64,000 nucleotides of DNA from CAWUEX02 sp038148375 (GCA_038148375.1 JAYQVH010000001.1:379473-443472); one strand, 5' to 3'. Positions 8,115-16,143 are shown, numbered from the stretch's first letter. Made by a program: numbers and translations. The notes: a model not told the origin generated them from the sequence alone.

Positions 8115-8626
8115 TGCTGCGCACTCTCATTATTGTTGTCGTTGCGCTTGCGCCGGTCACGGCGCACGCGGATGGGGTGGATGAGTTTTGGCAAAGATGC
8201 GTCCCGACGCTCGACCAGCCTCCGGCAGATGGGTTCTATCGTGTCCGTTCCATTGGCGGCACACCCGAGACGACGGCTGTGATCACCAAACTGATTCTCG
8301 CCGGTGACAAGACCGGCACGTTTTCATCGCCTTTGATGTACGAGGGCAACCGGTCGATCACACCGGTGGTCGGTGGATATTCTGTCCTGCTGGATGAGAC
8401 AGAGTCCCCGCGTGCCGTTCTCAAAACGACCGGCCTGATGATCGTGCCGTTCGATCAAATCACCGAAAGTGAAACTGCCATTGACGGCCCGGCAGTGCGT
8501 CCGCTCGACGTCTGGCGTCCGGTGCATGTACGCTTTTTCACAGGCGAACTCGCCGCGCGCGGCAAAGAGTTCGTCGAAACCATGCCGGTCACGGTGGAGC
8601 AGTTCGAAGTGGTTTGTACAGGTTAA
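8114..8626 (+). CDS. ASCH-domain protein 3 with signal peptide
   Basis: The ATG at 8114 overlaps the ASCH2 stop (TGATG) with AGGAG seven bases upstream; a GTG at 8111 is an alternative. The 170-residue product begins with a clear Sec signal, LRTLIIVVVALAPVTAHA followed by a probable cut at AHA-D, then DEFWQRC, YRVRSIGGTPETTAVITKLI and GDKTGTF, matching GxKxxT with Lys66 and Thr69. ASCH proteins are normally cytoplasmic because their known ligands are RNA or nucleosides, so an exported copy is odd. Two cysteines, Cys29 and the near-terminal Cys168, could form a disulfide after export. The signal call is strong; the role is unknown. Confidence 0.78.
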   Translation: MLRTLIIVVVALAPVTAHADGVDEFWQRCVPTLDQPPADGFYRVRSIGGTPETTAVITKLILAGDKTGTFSSPLMYEGNRSITPVVGGYSVLLDETESPRAVLKTTGLMIVPFDQITESETAIDGPAVRPLDVWRPVHVRFFTGELAARGKEFVETMPVTVEQFEVVCTG

Positions 8627-8629
8627 GCC

Positions 8630-9022
8630 CTACTGTTCTTCGACCTCGGCTTCCGCTTCGATCTCGATCAGCCAATCTGAACCGATCAGCGCTTTGACTG
8701 CGACCATGGTCGCCGCTGGTTTGATGCCGGCAAACGCCTCGCCGTGGGCCCGGCGGGCCTTTTCCCAGTCCTCGACATTGACCAGGAACATACGCGTGCG
8801 CACCACGTCCTTCATATCCCCGCCGAGGTTGGCGATGGCTGCAGCGATGATTTCGAAGCACCGCTTCGCCTGACCATAAGCATCGCCCGGCGCGGCGGTC
8901 GAACCGTCCGCGGCGATCGGTCCGGTTCCGGCAACAACGATACGATTGCCTGTACGCACGGCGCGGCAGAAGCCGATGGAGTCCTCGTAAGGTGAGCCGG
9001 AAGAGGCGCGCTGTTTGGTCAT
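8630..9022 (-). CDS. RidA/YjgF-family protein
   Basis: The 130-residue protein has the chorismatase-like RidA fold signature: VAGTGPIAADGSTAAPGDAY, AKRCFEIIAAAIANLGGDMK, VVRTRMFLVNVEDWEK and the closing AATMVAVKALIGSDWLIEIE. In canonical RidA the arginine in the R(T/V)x(V/I/M)(Y/F) region and the glutamate near the end bind the imine substrate; Arg and IEIE are present here. RidA hydrolyses reactive enamines and imines, though subfamily members vary. I use the ATG at 9022; a GTG at 9028 is also possible. It follows alkB by a few bases in the same direction and is convergent with ASCH3, three bases away. Confidence 0.87.
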   Translation of the reverse strand: MTKQRASSGSPYEDSIGFCRAVRTGNRIVVAGTGPIAADGSTAAPGDAYGQAKRCFEIIAAAIANLGGDMKDVVRTRMFLVNVEDWEKARRAHGEAFAGIKPAATMVAVKALIGSDWLIEIEAEAEVEEQ

Positions 9023-9035
9023 CGTCACATGGTCC

Positions 9036-9674
9036 TCAATATGCTTTGCGGAATGTCAGGCTGATGCGGCCCTCGAGGCCCGCGAGCGGGCTGGTGCCTG
9101 GATAGACCTTCCGCACCCCGTGATAGCGCATGCGGCTCTCGCCGCCCATGATGATCACATCGCCGCTGTGCACCGGCACGTATATGGGTTTTTCGCTGCG
9201 CTTGAAGCCGCCGATCCAGAAATCCGCGGACGCGCCCAGGCACACCGTGACGATGGGATGACTGAAATCCGCCTCGTCCTTGTCCTGATGCAGACCCATC
9301 TTGGCTCCGGGGACGTAATGGTTGATCAAGCAGGCGTCCGGCACGAACCCGGCGGCAGACGTTCCATCCAAAACCCGTTTAAGCATTTCTAGAAATACCT
9401 GCGGCATCGCCGGCCACGCTTTGCCCGAGCGGGGGTCGGCGGTTTCGTACCGGTAACCTTTTTCGTCGCTCCACCACCCCGCCTCGCCGCAGTTGGTCAG
9501 TTCGGCGGAAAACTGGCCGCCGGTTTTTGCCCGGGGACGGGAAAAAGGGGACTGCGCGGCAATGTCGCGCACCGCCGCCAGCAGGACTGTCTGGGTGTCG
9601 AAACCCATGGCCTCGGCGGCAATCTCGAAACCGGGCGGCAATGGGGGCGGAAACAGATCGGCGGCAAGGGCCAT
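9036..9674 (-). CDS. alkB: AlkB alpha-ketoglutarate-dependent DNA dealkylase
   Basis: From the ATG at 9674 the protein is 212 aa, close to E. coli AlkB (216). His129, Asp131 (LHQDKDE) and His185 (YHGVRK) are the iron ligands and Arg203/Arg209 in RISLTFRKAY bind 2-oxoglutarate. LTNCGEAGWWSDEKGY and WPAMPQ match the DNA-repair subgroup rather than a generic dioxygenase. It demethylates 1-methyladenine and 3-methylcytosine in DNA. A GTG at 9734 would extend it by 20 residues into the dnaK promoter region, which I consider less likely. It forms a pair with the RidA-like gene and diverges from dnaK. Confidence 0.94.
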   Translation of the reverse strand: MALAADLFPPPLPPGFEIAAEAMGFDTQTVLLAAVRDIAAQSPFSRPRAKTGGQFSAELTNCGEAGWWSDEKGYRYETADPRSGKAWPAMPQVFLEMLKRVLDGTSAAGFVPDACLINHYVPGAKMGLHQDKDEADFSHPIVTVCLGASADFWIGGFKRSEKPIYVPVHSGDVIIMGGESRMRYHGVRKVYPGTSPLAGLEGRISLTFRKAY

Positions 9675-9714
9675 GAAGACGTCTAAATCCCTCGAAAAAA
9701 GAGTCTTTTCCCCT

Positions 9715-9743
9715 GTTGCGGGGCCTCGACCCACCCCCTATAT
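9715..9743 (+). promoter_or_regulatory. Putative RpoH (sigma32)-type promoter for dnaK
   Basis: GTTG at 9715-9718 and CCTATAT at 9737-9743, embedded in CCCCCTATATA, are 18 bases apart, close to the alphaproteobacterial RpoH pattern CTTG-N17/18-CYTATNT. The 5' leader to the dnaK ATG would be about 135 bases. No CIRCE inverted repeat is visible, which fits sigma32 rather than HrcA control of dnaKJ. Pattern match only. Confidence 0.5.
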
Positions 9744-9884
9744 ACCCCGTGACCCCGGCGGGGAAGCGGGGCAGGCCCACTCTAGGCCTCCCTCGAAATT
9801 TCGCCGCCATATTAACCTTTGGGGGTGCCCCACGGCGCCGCGAGCGGGCCAAGGACATCCGCCTCAACAAGAAGGACAGACCCA

Positions 9885-11792
9885 ATGGGCAAAGTCATCG
9901 GTATCGATCTCGGGACCACCAATTCCTGTATCGCCGTCATGGACGGCTCGGATCCCCGAGTCATTGAAAACGCGGAAGGAGTGCGCACAACGCCTTCCAT
10001 GGTTGCCTTTTCCGACAGCGGCGAACGCCTCGTCGGCCAGCCGGCCAAGCGCCAGGCGGTCACCAATCCGGAGAACACCTTGTTCGCGATCAAGCGCCTG
10101 ATTGGACGGCGCTTCGACGATCCGACGGTGAAGAAGGACCAGGCCCTCGTTCCGTATAAGATCATCAAGGGCGACAACGGCGATGCCTGGGTCGAAGCGT
10201 CCGGCGAAAAATACGCCCCCTCACAGATTTCCGCCTTCATCCTGCAAAAGATGAAGGAAACCGCTGAGAGCTATCTCGGTGAAAAAGTCACCGAAGCCGT
10301 GATCACGGTTCCGGCCTACTTCAACGACAGTCAGCGTCAGGCCACCAAGGACGCCGGTAAGATCGCCGGCCTCGACGTGCTGCGCATCATTAACGAGCCG
10401 ACGGCGGCGGCCTTAGCCTACGGCATGGACAAGAAGTCCACCGGTACGATTGCCGTGTACGACCTGGGCGGCGGCACGTTTGACGTTTCCATTCTTGAAA
10501 TCGGCGACGGCGTGTTCGAAGTGAAGTCGACCAACGGCGACACCTTCCTCGGTGGGGAAGACTTCGACGCCCGCATCATCGAATACCTTGCCGATGAATT
10601 TAAGAAAGAAAACGGCATCGACCTGCGCCAGGATAAGCTTGCCTTGCAGCGCCTGAAGGAAGGTGCCGAAAAAGCCAAGATCGAGCTGTCCAGCTCCGGT
10701 CAGACGGAAGTGAACCTGCCCTTCATCACGGCGGATCAGTCCGGGCCGAAGCACCTCAACATCAAGTTAACGCGCGCCAAGCTCGAAGCACTGGTCGACG
10801 ATCTCATTCAACGTACCGTCGAGCCGTGCAAGAAGGCGCTCAAGGACGCTGGCTTGAAGCCGAACGACATCAACGAAGTGATTCTGGTCGGCGGCATGAC
10901 CCGCATGCCCAAGGTGCAGGAAACGGTGAAGGAGTTCTTTGGCCGCGATCCGCACAAGGGCGTCAACCCCGACGAAGTGGTCGCCCTCGGTGCCGCCATT
11001 CAGGCTGGCGTGCTCAAGGGTGACGTAAAGGACGTCCTCTTACTCGACGTTACGCCGCTGTCGCTGGGCATCGAAACGCTGGGCGGTGTGTTCACCCGTT
11101 TGATCGACCGCAACACCACCGTACCGACGCGCAAGAGCCAGACGTTCTCGACCGCCGAAGACAACCAGCAGGCTGTGACCATCCGGGTGTTCCAGGGCGA
11201 ACGTGAAATGGCGGCGGACAACAAACTGCTCGGCCAGTTCGACCTGATGGGCATTCCGCCCGCGCCGCGCGGTGTCCCGCAGATCGAAGTCACCTTCGAT
11301 ATCGACGCCAATGGCATTGTCAATGTGTCCGCGAAAGACAAGGCCACCGGTAAGGAACAGCAAATTCGCATCCAAGCCTCGGGCGGTCTGTCCGATGCCG
11401 ATATCGAACAAATGGTCAAGGACGCCGAAGCGCACGCCGACGAAGACAAGAAGAAGCGCGAGTTGGTCGATGCCCGCAATCAGGCCGACAGCCTGATTCA
11501 CTCGACCGAGAAAACCCTCGGCGAACACGGCGACAAGATCAGTGAAGACGACAAGAGCGAGATCGAAGCCAAGGTGCAGGAACTGAAAGACGTTCTTGAA
11601 ACCGACGACGCTGAAGACCTCAAGAGCAAGACGGAAGCGCTGATGCAGGCGTCGATGAAACTCGGCCAGGCTATGTATGAAGCGCAGCAAGCCGAAGGCG
11701 GCGAAGACGCCAGCGACGCACCCTCGGGTGGCGACGACCCGGATGTCGTCGACGCCGACTTCGAAGAAGTCGACGACAAAGATAAGTCCTAA
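9885..11792 (+). CDS. dnaK: DnaK (Hsp70) chaperone
   Basis: The 635-residue protein is full length. It opens with MGKVIGIDLGTTNSC, contains IINEPTAAALAYGMDKK and YDLGGGTFDVSILEIGDGVF of the ATPase domain, the linker DVLLLDVTPLSLGIETLGG, and an acidic C-terminus ending in VVDADFEEVDD. The start at 9885 is set by the conserved N-terminus and by AAGGA eight bases upstream; an in-frame ATG at 9819 would add 22 unrelated residues. It folds and protects proteins in the cytoplasm with DnaJ and GrpE. dnaJ follows after 169 bases that contain two hairpins. The stop codon lies inside the first of them. Confidence 0.98.
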   Translation: MGKVIGIDLGTTNSCIAVMDGSDPRVIENAEGVRTTPSMVAFSDSGERLVGQPAKRQAVTNPENTLFAIKRLIGRRFDDPTVKKDQALVPYKIIKGDNGDAWVEASGEKYAPSQISAFILQKMKETAESYLGEKVTEAVITVPAYFNDSQRQATKDAGKIAGLDVLRIINEPTAAALAYGMDKKSTGTIAVYDLGGGTFDVSILEIGDGVFEVKSTNGDTFLGGEDFDARIIEYLADEFKKENGIDLRQDKLALQRLKEGAEKAKIELSSSGQTEVNLPFITADQSGPKHLNIKLTRAKLEALVDDLIQRTVEPCKKALKDAGLKPNDINEVILVGGMTRMPKVQETVKEFFGRDPHKGVNPDEVVALGAAIQAGVLKGDVKDVLLLDVTPLSLGIETLGGVFTRLIDRNTTVPTRKSQTFSTAEDNQQAVTIRVFQGEREMAADNKLLGQFDLMGIPPAPRGVPQIEVTFDIDANGIVNVSAKDKATGKEQQIRIQASGGLSDADIEQMVKDAEAHADEDKKKRELVDARNQADSLIHSTEKTLGEHGDKISEDDKSEIEAKVQELKDVLETDDAEDLKSKTEALMQASMKLGQAMYEAQQAEGGEDASDAPSGGDDPDVVDADFEEVDDKDKS

Positions 11793-11817
11793 GACGTTTA
11801 CTCAAAATAGTCTTAGG
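11788..11817 (+). terminator. Hairpin overlapping the dnaK stop codon
   Basis: CCTAAGAC (11788-11795) and GTCTTAGG (11810-11817) form a perfect 8-base-pair stem around a 14-base loop; the TAA stop of dnaK is inside the left arm. There is no following T-run, so it is more likely a transcript-stabilising or attenuating structure than a full intrinsic terminator. Confidence 0.4.
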
Positions 11818-11855
11818 CCGTTACATGACACGTCGTGCGGAATTCGTTCAGCCGG

Positions 11856-11876
11856 TCCGGTGCGGTTTGCACCGGA
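11856..11876 (+). promoter_or_regulatory. Strong hairpin in the dnaK-dnaJ intergenic region
   Basis: TCCGGTGC (11856-11863), loop GGTTT, and GCACCGGA (11869-11876) give a perfect GC-rich 8-base-pair stem. No poly-T follows, so I read it as a partial terminator, mRNA 3'-end protector or processing site that sets the dnaK to dnaJ ratio. Position is seen; role is inferred. Confidence 0.5.
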
Positions 11877-11961
11877 TCGCGCTGTGCACGGAGTCCAAGA
11901 ATCTTATGCTGTGCAGAGATTTCAACAATCTTGTGCGGCACGCGCTTGAGCGGAGAGCATA

Positions 11962-13095
11962 ATGGCCAAGCGTGATTACTACGACGTGCTCGGTGCCAAA
12001 AAGAACGCCTCGAGCGACGACCTCAAAAAAGCCTATCGCAAACTTGCGATGCAGTATCACCCGGACCGCAATCCCGGGGATGCCAAGGCCGAACAAAAGT
12101 TTAAAGAGCTCAACGAGGCTTACGAAGTTCTGAAAGACGAACAAAAACGCGCCGCCTACGATCAATACGGCCACGCCGCGTTCGAAGGCGGCGGTGGACC
12201 GCGCGGCGGCGGCGGGTTTGATTTCGGCGGCGGTTTCGCCGACATCTTCGATGAAATGTTCGGCGACATCATGGGCCGCCGTGGTGGCGGTGGCAGGGCG
12301 CAAACGCGCGGCCAGGACCTCCGCTACAACATGGACGTCACGTTGGAAGATGCCTTCCACGGCAAGAAGGCGACCATCACGGTACCCTCATCCGTTGCCT
12401 GTTCCTCGTGCGACGGCACCGGCGGTAAAGATGGCGCGGCACCCGATACCTGCGGTAGCTGTGGCGGTGCCGGAAAAATCCGCAGTCAGCAGGGGTTCTT
12501 CACGGTTGAACGGACATGCCCGGCCTGCGGCGGCGCCGGGCGGGTGATCAAAAACCCGTGCCCGACCTGCCGTGGCAGCGGTCGGGAGCGTAAAGACAAA
12601 ACCCTCGAGGTCACTATTCCGCCCGGCGTCGAGGACGGCACGCGCATTCGTCTCGCCGGCGAAGGTGAGGCCGGATTGAACGGCGCGCCGCCGGGAGATC
12701 TTTACATCTTCCTTGCCATCAAATCGCATCGCCTGTTCCAGCGTGACGGCGCCAATCTATACATGCGTGTGCCCATCTCCATGACAACTGCGGCGCTTGG
12801 CGGAGAAGTGGAGGTGCCAACCATCGAGGGGCGCAAAGTCCGAGTCACCATTCCGCAGGGCTGCCAGAACGGCCACCAGTTCCGGCTGCGCAGCAAGGGT
12901 ATGAACGTGCTGCGCTCAACCGCGCGCGGCGACATGTTCCTCGAAGCGGCTATCGAAGTTCCGGTCAATCTGACGGCGAAGCAAAAAGACCTGCTGCGCG
13001 AATTCGAAAAAGACAGCGATCAGAAAACCTACAGTCCGGAAGCTCAGGGCTTCTTCGACAAAATAAAAGAGTTTTTCGAAGACCTGACCGACTGA
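11962..13095 (+). CDS. dnaJ: DnaJ (Hsp40) co-chaperone
   Basis: The 377-residue protein is a complete type I DnaJ. The J domain has YHPDRNPGD with the catalytic HPD, followed by a Gly/Phe-rich region (about 73-115) and four zinc-binding CxxCxGxG repeats, CSSCDGTG, CGSCGGAG, CPACGGAG and CPTCRGSG, between about 148 and 210. It stimulates the DnaK ATPase and delivers substrates. A GGAGAG ribosome site lies just before the ATG. The gene lies downstream of dnaK behind a hairpin-containing spacer and is convergent with the 2OG dioxygenase gene, whose stop is four bases away. Confidence 0.97.
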   Translation: MAKRDYYDVLGAKKNASSDDLKKAYRKLAMQYHPDRNPGDAKAEQKFKELNEAYEVLKDEQKRAAYDQYGHAAFEGGGGPRGGGGFDFGGGFADIFDEMFGDIMGRRGGGGRAQTRGQDLRYNMDVTLEDAFHGKKATITVPSSVACSSCDGTGGKDGAAPDTCGSCGGAGKIRSQQGFFTVERTCPACGGAGRVIKNPCPTCRGSGRERKDKTLEVTIPPGVEDGTRIRLAGEGEAGLNGAPPGDLYIFLAIKSHRLFQRDGANLYMRVPISMTTAALGGEVEVPTIEGRKVRVTIPQGCQNGHQFRLRSKGMNVLRSTARGDMFLEAAIEVPVNLTAKQKDLLREFEKDSDQKTYSPEAQGFFDKIKEFFEDLTD

Positions 13096-13099
13096 TTCG

Positions 13100-13738
13100 C
13101 TACAAACGTCCTGTGAGGCGTTGCCGCCACGTCAGTTTTTCCGGCGGCGGTGGCGGTCCGTCGAGATACGCCCAGAAAAATGACATCGTATATTTGACGC
13201 CGGCCCCGGGTGTCACCCCGCGGTGCAGGTGTGTCCAGAACGGCGGAAACACAACGATCTTGCCCGCTTCGGGTTTTACTTTGACATTCTGATGTTGAAA
13301 TTCGGTTTCCCCGCCGTCGGCTATGTCGGACAAATACAAGAGGCATGCGAGAACGCGTTCCGCCGTGTCCATATTGGCGTTGTCGGCATGCCAGATAAAA
13401 CCCTGGCCTGGGTCGACGCGCTCGATACGGGGATAGCGGCAGCCGACGCGTCCCTCGACAAGATGACCGGCGAGCGCCGGGAATTCTTTCGCATATTCAT
13501 GAACTGCTTTTTCGACCGCCGCATGGGTCTGTATGACGACGTCTTTCCAGTCGTCCATACTGTCGTTGAGGAACAGAATTGTGCCGGTCCGCGCCGGGTC
13601 TTGCCGTTTCTCGGTGCGCCCCACGGTTGAGGCATGGCGCCGGTCATCGCGCTCAAACCGGTCGATGATCAAGCGGCAGTACTCGGCGCCCAGCATGTTG
13701 GGGAAAACCTGAATGAATGACGGCTGGGATTTGCTCAT
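13100..13738 (-). CDS. Prolyl-4-hydroxylase-like 2-oxoglutarate/Fe(II) dioxygenase
   Basis: This 212-residue protein has the prolyl-hydroxylase-type double-stranded beta-helix. His117 and Asp119 (WHADN) and His172 (LHRGVTP) are the iron ligands, and Lys182 in VKYTMSFFW is at the 2-oxoglutarate-binding position, as in P4H proteins where Lys replaces the Arg of AlkB. LLYLSDIADGGETEFQ is a further P4H-family stretch. Homologues hydroxylate proline or other side chains of proteins, but bacterial targets are mostly unknown. It is divergent from, and 70 bases from, an OGT/SPINDLY-type glycosyltransferase, which suggests a possible protein-modification pair. Confidence 0.82.
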   Translation of the reverse strand: MSKSQPSFIQVFPNMLGAEYCRLIIDRFERDDRRHASTVGRTEKRQDPARTGTILFLNDSMDDWKDVVIQTHAAVEKAVHEYAKEFPALAGHLVEGRVGCRYPRIERVDPGQGFIWHADNANMDTAERVLACLLYLSDIADGGETEFQHQNVKVKPEAGKIVVFPPFWTHLHRGVTPGAGVKYTMSFFWAYLDGPPPPPEKLTWRQRLTGRL

Positions 13739-13808
13739 GACTCCGGTTCGCGCAATGACTGTGATACCAACAGGAGAACCTTAAACTTCAGTTCGGCACA
13801 CGTGAAGC

Positions 13809-15410
13809 ATGGTGAAACGGCTGTCAAATCTGCTCGGACGTAAATCTCGCCCGCTCGATGAAGAGAGCGTTGTCGCCAATATGCTCCGTCTCGTTCCCGC
13901 AGCTCGGGCCGCCGGCGAGGGCGCGGTTCAGGATCTTGCGAAAAATTTAGCCGAGATCGGGATGGAATGCCTGGAGTCCGAATGCCCGGCACGTGCCGCG
14001 CAGGCGTTGTCGGCGGCGGACTCCCTCGGATATGCCGCGCCGTACTTTCTCTACAATCTCGCACTGGCGTATGGCCGCAGTGGAGAGTCCGCAGCGTCGG
14101 TTGAGGCGTTCCGCAAAGCGCAGACACAGGGTCCGCGCGACGCCCAGGCGGACGGTTATGCTCTGCGGCAGCTCCACGCGCTGGACCATGTCACCCTTTC
14201 CGAACTCCGCACGGCGGCGGAAGAATGGGCCGCGCTTTACGCGCCTGACTGCGAAGTCCGCACGTCTTCAGGTATGCATACGCCGCTGCGCATTGGACTG
14301 GTGTCAGGCCGTTTTCAGCGCCACGCCGTCGGATTTCTAACGCTCGGTGTATTAGAGGCACTCGATTCGGCCCGGTTCTCGCTTCTGATGTTTGACAACG
14401 GTAAACACGAGGACGACTACACCAACCGCTTTAAAGCCATCGCGTCGGCCTGGATCCGCATCTCAGAATTGGACGATGACGCCGCCGCTGACGCAGTTCG
14501 TGCTCAAAAGATCGACGTGTTAATTGATCTCGGAGGCCATTCCGACGGCGGGCGCATGGGTCTGTTCGCGCGCCGGCCCGCACCGGTGCAGGTCAAATGG
14601 GCCGGCGGCCAGCACGGTACGACTGGTTTGAAGGCGATGGACTATTTTATCTCCGACGCGGTGGAAACGCCAACCGGCGACGATGAGTATTTCGTCGAGA
14701 CCGTCATCAGAATGCCGGACAGCTATGCGTGTTATACGCCACCGCCGGATGCGCCCGGCGTTAATTCGTTGCCTGCCGCAACGCGCGGCGTTGTAACCTT
14801 CGGCAGTTTTAACAACATTGCCAAAATCGGCCCCCGTACCGTGGCGGCGTGGGCGCGCATTCTGCAGGCACTCCCCGACAGCTGCTTGGTGCTTAAACAC
14901 AGCGCTCTATCCGAAGCCGAAACACGCAATCGGCTCGAGGCCGATTTTGCGGCGTACGGTATCGTACCCAGCCGGCTCGCGCTCCGTACGCCGACCGGCC
15001 ATACGGCGCATCTCGCCGCGTACCACGACATCGATATCGCGCTCGATCCGTTTCCCTGGAGCGGTTGTGTCACGACCTGTGAGAGTTTGTGGATGGGTGT
15101 GCCGGTGCTCACCCTTCCCGGTATCGCGTTCTGCCATCGGCACTCCGCGAGCTTCTTACGATGCGCCGGTCTCGACGAGTGGATTGCAGCAGATGAGGAT
15201 GATTATGTCGAAAAAGCCATCGGGTATGCCAACCAGCTCGAATCCGTCGCAGCCCTAAGGGTGTCGCTGCGGGATCGCGTGCGTCGATCCCCGCTATGTG
15301 ATGCGCCCCGGTTCGCACGCCGCTTTGATGACACGCTCATATCTATTGTGCAGGCCCGGCTGCCTGCTGTGCCAGACGCACCCAGCGCACATATAACTCC
15401 GGATGAATGA
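13809..15410 (+). CDS. SPINDLY/OGT-type glycosyltransferase (GT41-like), copy 1
   Basis: The 533-residue protein has a short helical, degenerate TPR-like N-terminus (about 1-140) and a C-terminal GT41-type catalytic region: RIGLVSGRFQRHAVGFL, DVLIDLGGHSDGGRMGLFAR, RPAPVQVKWAGGQHGTTGLK, TFGSFNNIAKIGPRTVAAWA, SRLALRTPTGHTAHLAAYHD and DIALDPFPWSGCVTTCESLW, where the Cys-Glu-Ser-Leu-Trp stretch is the UDP-sugar site. Such enzymes glycosylate Ser/Thr or other acceptors, and bacterial copies are often tied to flagellin or surface proteins. Its last 68 bases overlap the 3' end of the opposing methyltransferase gene. Two more family members lie at the far end of the window. Confidence 0.85.
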   Translation: MVKRLSNLLGRKSRPLDEESVVANMLRLVPAARAAGEGAVQDLAKNLAEIGMECLESECPARAAQALSAADSLGYAAPYFLYNLALAYGRSGESAASVEAFRKAQTQGPRDAQADGYALRQLHALDHVTLSELRTAAEEWAALYAPDCEVRTSSGMHTPLRIGLVSGRFQRHAVGFLTLGVLEALDSARFSLLMFDNGKHEDDYTNRFKAIASAWIRISELDDDAAADAVRAQKIDVLIDLGGHSDGGRMGLFARRPAPVQVKWAGGQHGTTGLKAMDYFISDAVETPTGDDEYFVETVIRMPDSYACYTPPPDAPGVNSLPAATRGVVTFGSFNNIAKIGPRTVAAWARILQALPDSCLVLKHSALSEAETRNRLEADFAAYGIVPSRLALRTPTGHTAHLAAYHDIDIALDPFPWSGCVTTCESLWMGVPVLTLPGIAFCHRHSASFLRCAGLDEWIAADEDDYVEKAIGYANQLESVAALRVSLRDRVRRSPLCDAPRFARRFDDTLISIVQARLPAVPDAPSAHITPDE

Positions 15411-16041
15411 CAGCCAGTGAATCAAAGTCATCCACCACCGTATTTTGGAAATCCGGATAGGCACCCAATGCCGTCTCATTCATAAAAAGCAGCGTGTTCT
15501 GACGCAGCCACCAAAACACATCCTGGTTGCTCCAGATCAGCGGCCTGAGCGTATCGATCGTCTTAAATCCATGATCGGCGAACTTGCCGGCCCAGTATCC
15601 CGGCCACTGTTCGTTGATATGACCATGGCCGCCTTGAAACGGCACCGCGGCAGAAAAAAGTATGATGTCACCATGCCGCGCCATTGACTCAATAAACGTA
15701 TCGGACGCATGCGCCGGCAGGTGCTCCGCGACTTCAAGACTCATGACGAGATCGAATTGCCCCGAGACATCGATCGCGTGCGTCAGGTCGTGGTGCGTAA
15801 AGTATTGTTTCGGAATCAGCAGGGAGTCCGGATCAATCCAAGGACCATCCACCCCCTGAATTTCATCTGCGCCCAATTCCCGCGCCACACGCAGCCAGGC
15901 GCCATGGCCGCACCCAATATCAAGCACCGATTGCGGTGAAAATGCCTTGAACAGTTCGCCCAGAACGATACGTGCCGACGACAGGCGTGCTTCCACATTG
16001 GTGTCAAGCAGAGCGTTGTATCCGGTGGGATCGTCCGACAT
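15343..16041 (-). CDS. SAM-dependent class I methyltransferase
   Basis: The 232-residue protein carries SVLDIGCGHGAWLRVARELG as motif I (SAM-binding GxGxG) and FDLVMSLEVAEHLPAHASDT as the post-I/motif II region typical of small-molecule and glycan methyltransferases; a QGGHGHINEQWPGYW stretch follows. Similar proteins are often encoded in surface polysaccharide loci. The C-terminal 22 codons lie under the end of the opposing SPINDLY gene; the overlap is 68 bases and both frames look intact. The methyl acceptor cannot be read from the sequence. It is divergent from dapB. Confidence 0.8.
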   Translation of the reverse strand: MSDDPTGYNALLDTNVEARLSSARIVLGELFKAFSPQSVLDIGCGHGAWLRVARELGADEIQGVDGPWIDPDSLLIPKQYFTHHDLTHAIDVSGQFDLVMSLEVAEHLPAHASDTFIESMARHGDIILFSAAVPFQGGHGHINEQWPGYWAGKFADHGFKTIDTLRPLIWSNQDVFWWLRQNTLLFMNETALGAYPDFQNTVVDDFDSLAVIHPELYVRWVRLAQQAAGPAQ

Positions 16042-16076
16042 GCCAACACTATATAGATGCTTAGTGCGGAAAAAAG

Positions 16077-16106
16077 CTTAAGTCCGCTTCCGCCGGTCCC
16101 TATACT
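16077..16106 (+). promoter_or_regulatory. Possible promoter for dapB-nth
   Basis: TATACT at 16101-16106 is a good -10 box; CTTAAG at 16077-16082 is a weak -35 with an 18-base spacer. The ATG of dapB lies 37 bases past the -10, after a GGGGAG ribosome site. Confidence 0.35.
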
Positions 16107-16143
16107 CGCCGCCGGATCTATTGAGTGGTGGGGAGTTAATCCC

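Noticed and set aside
9675..9734. N-terminal 20-residue extension of AlkB from the GTG at 9734
   Set aside because: The extra residues have no family match and lie in the dnaK promoter region; the ATG at 9674 aligns with the usual AlkB N-terminus.
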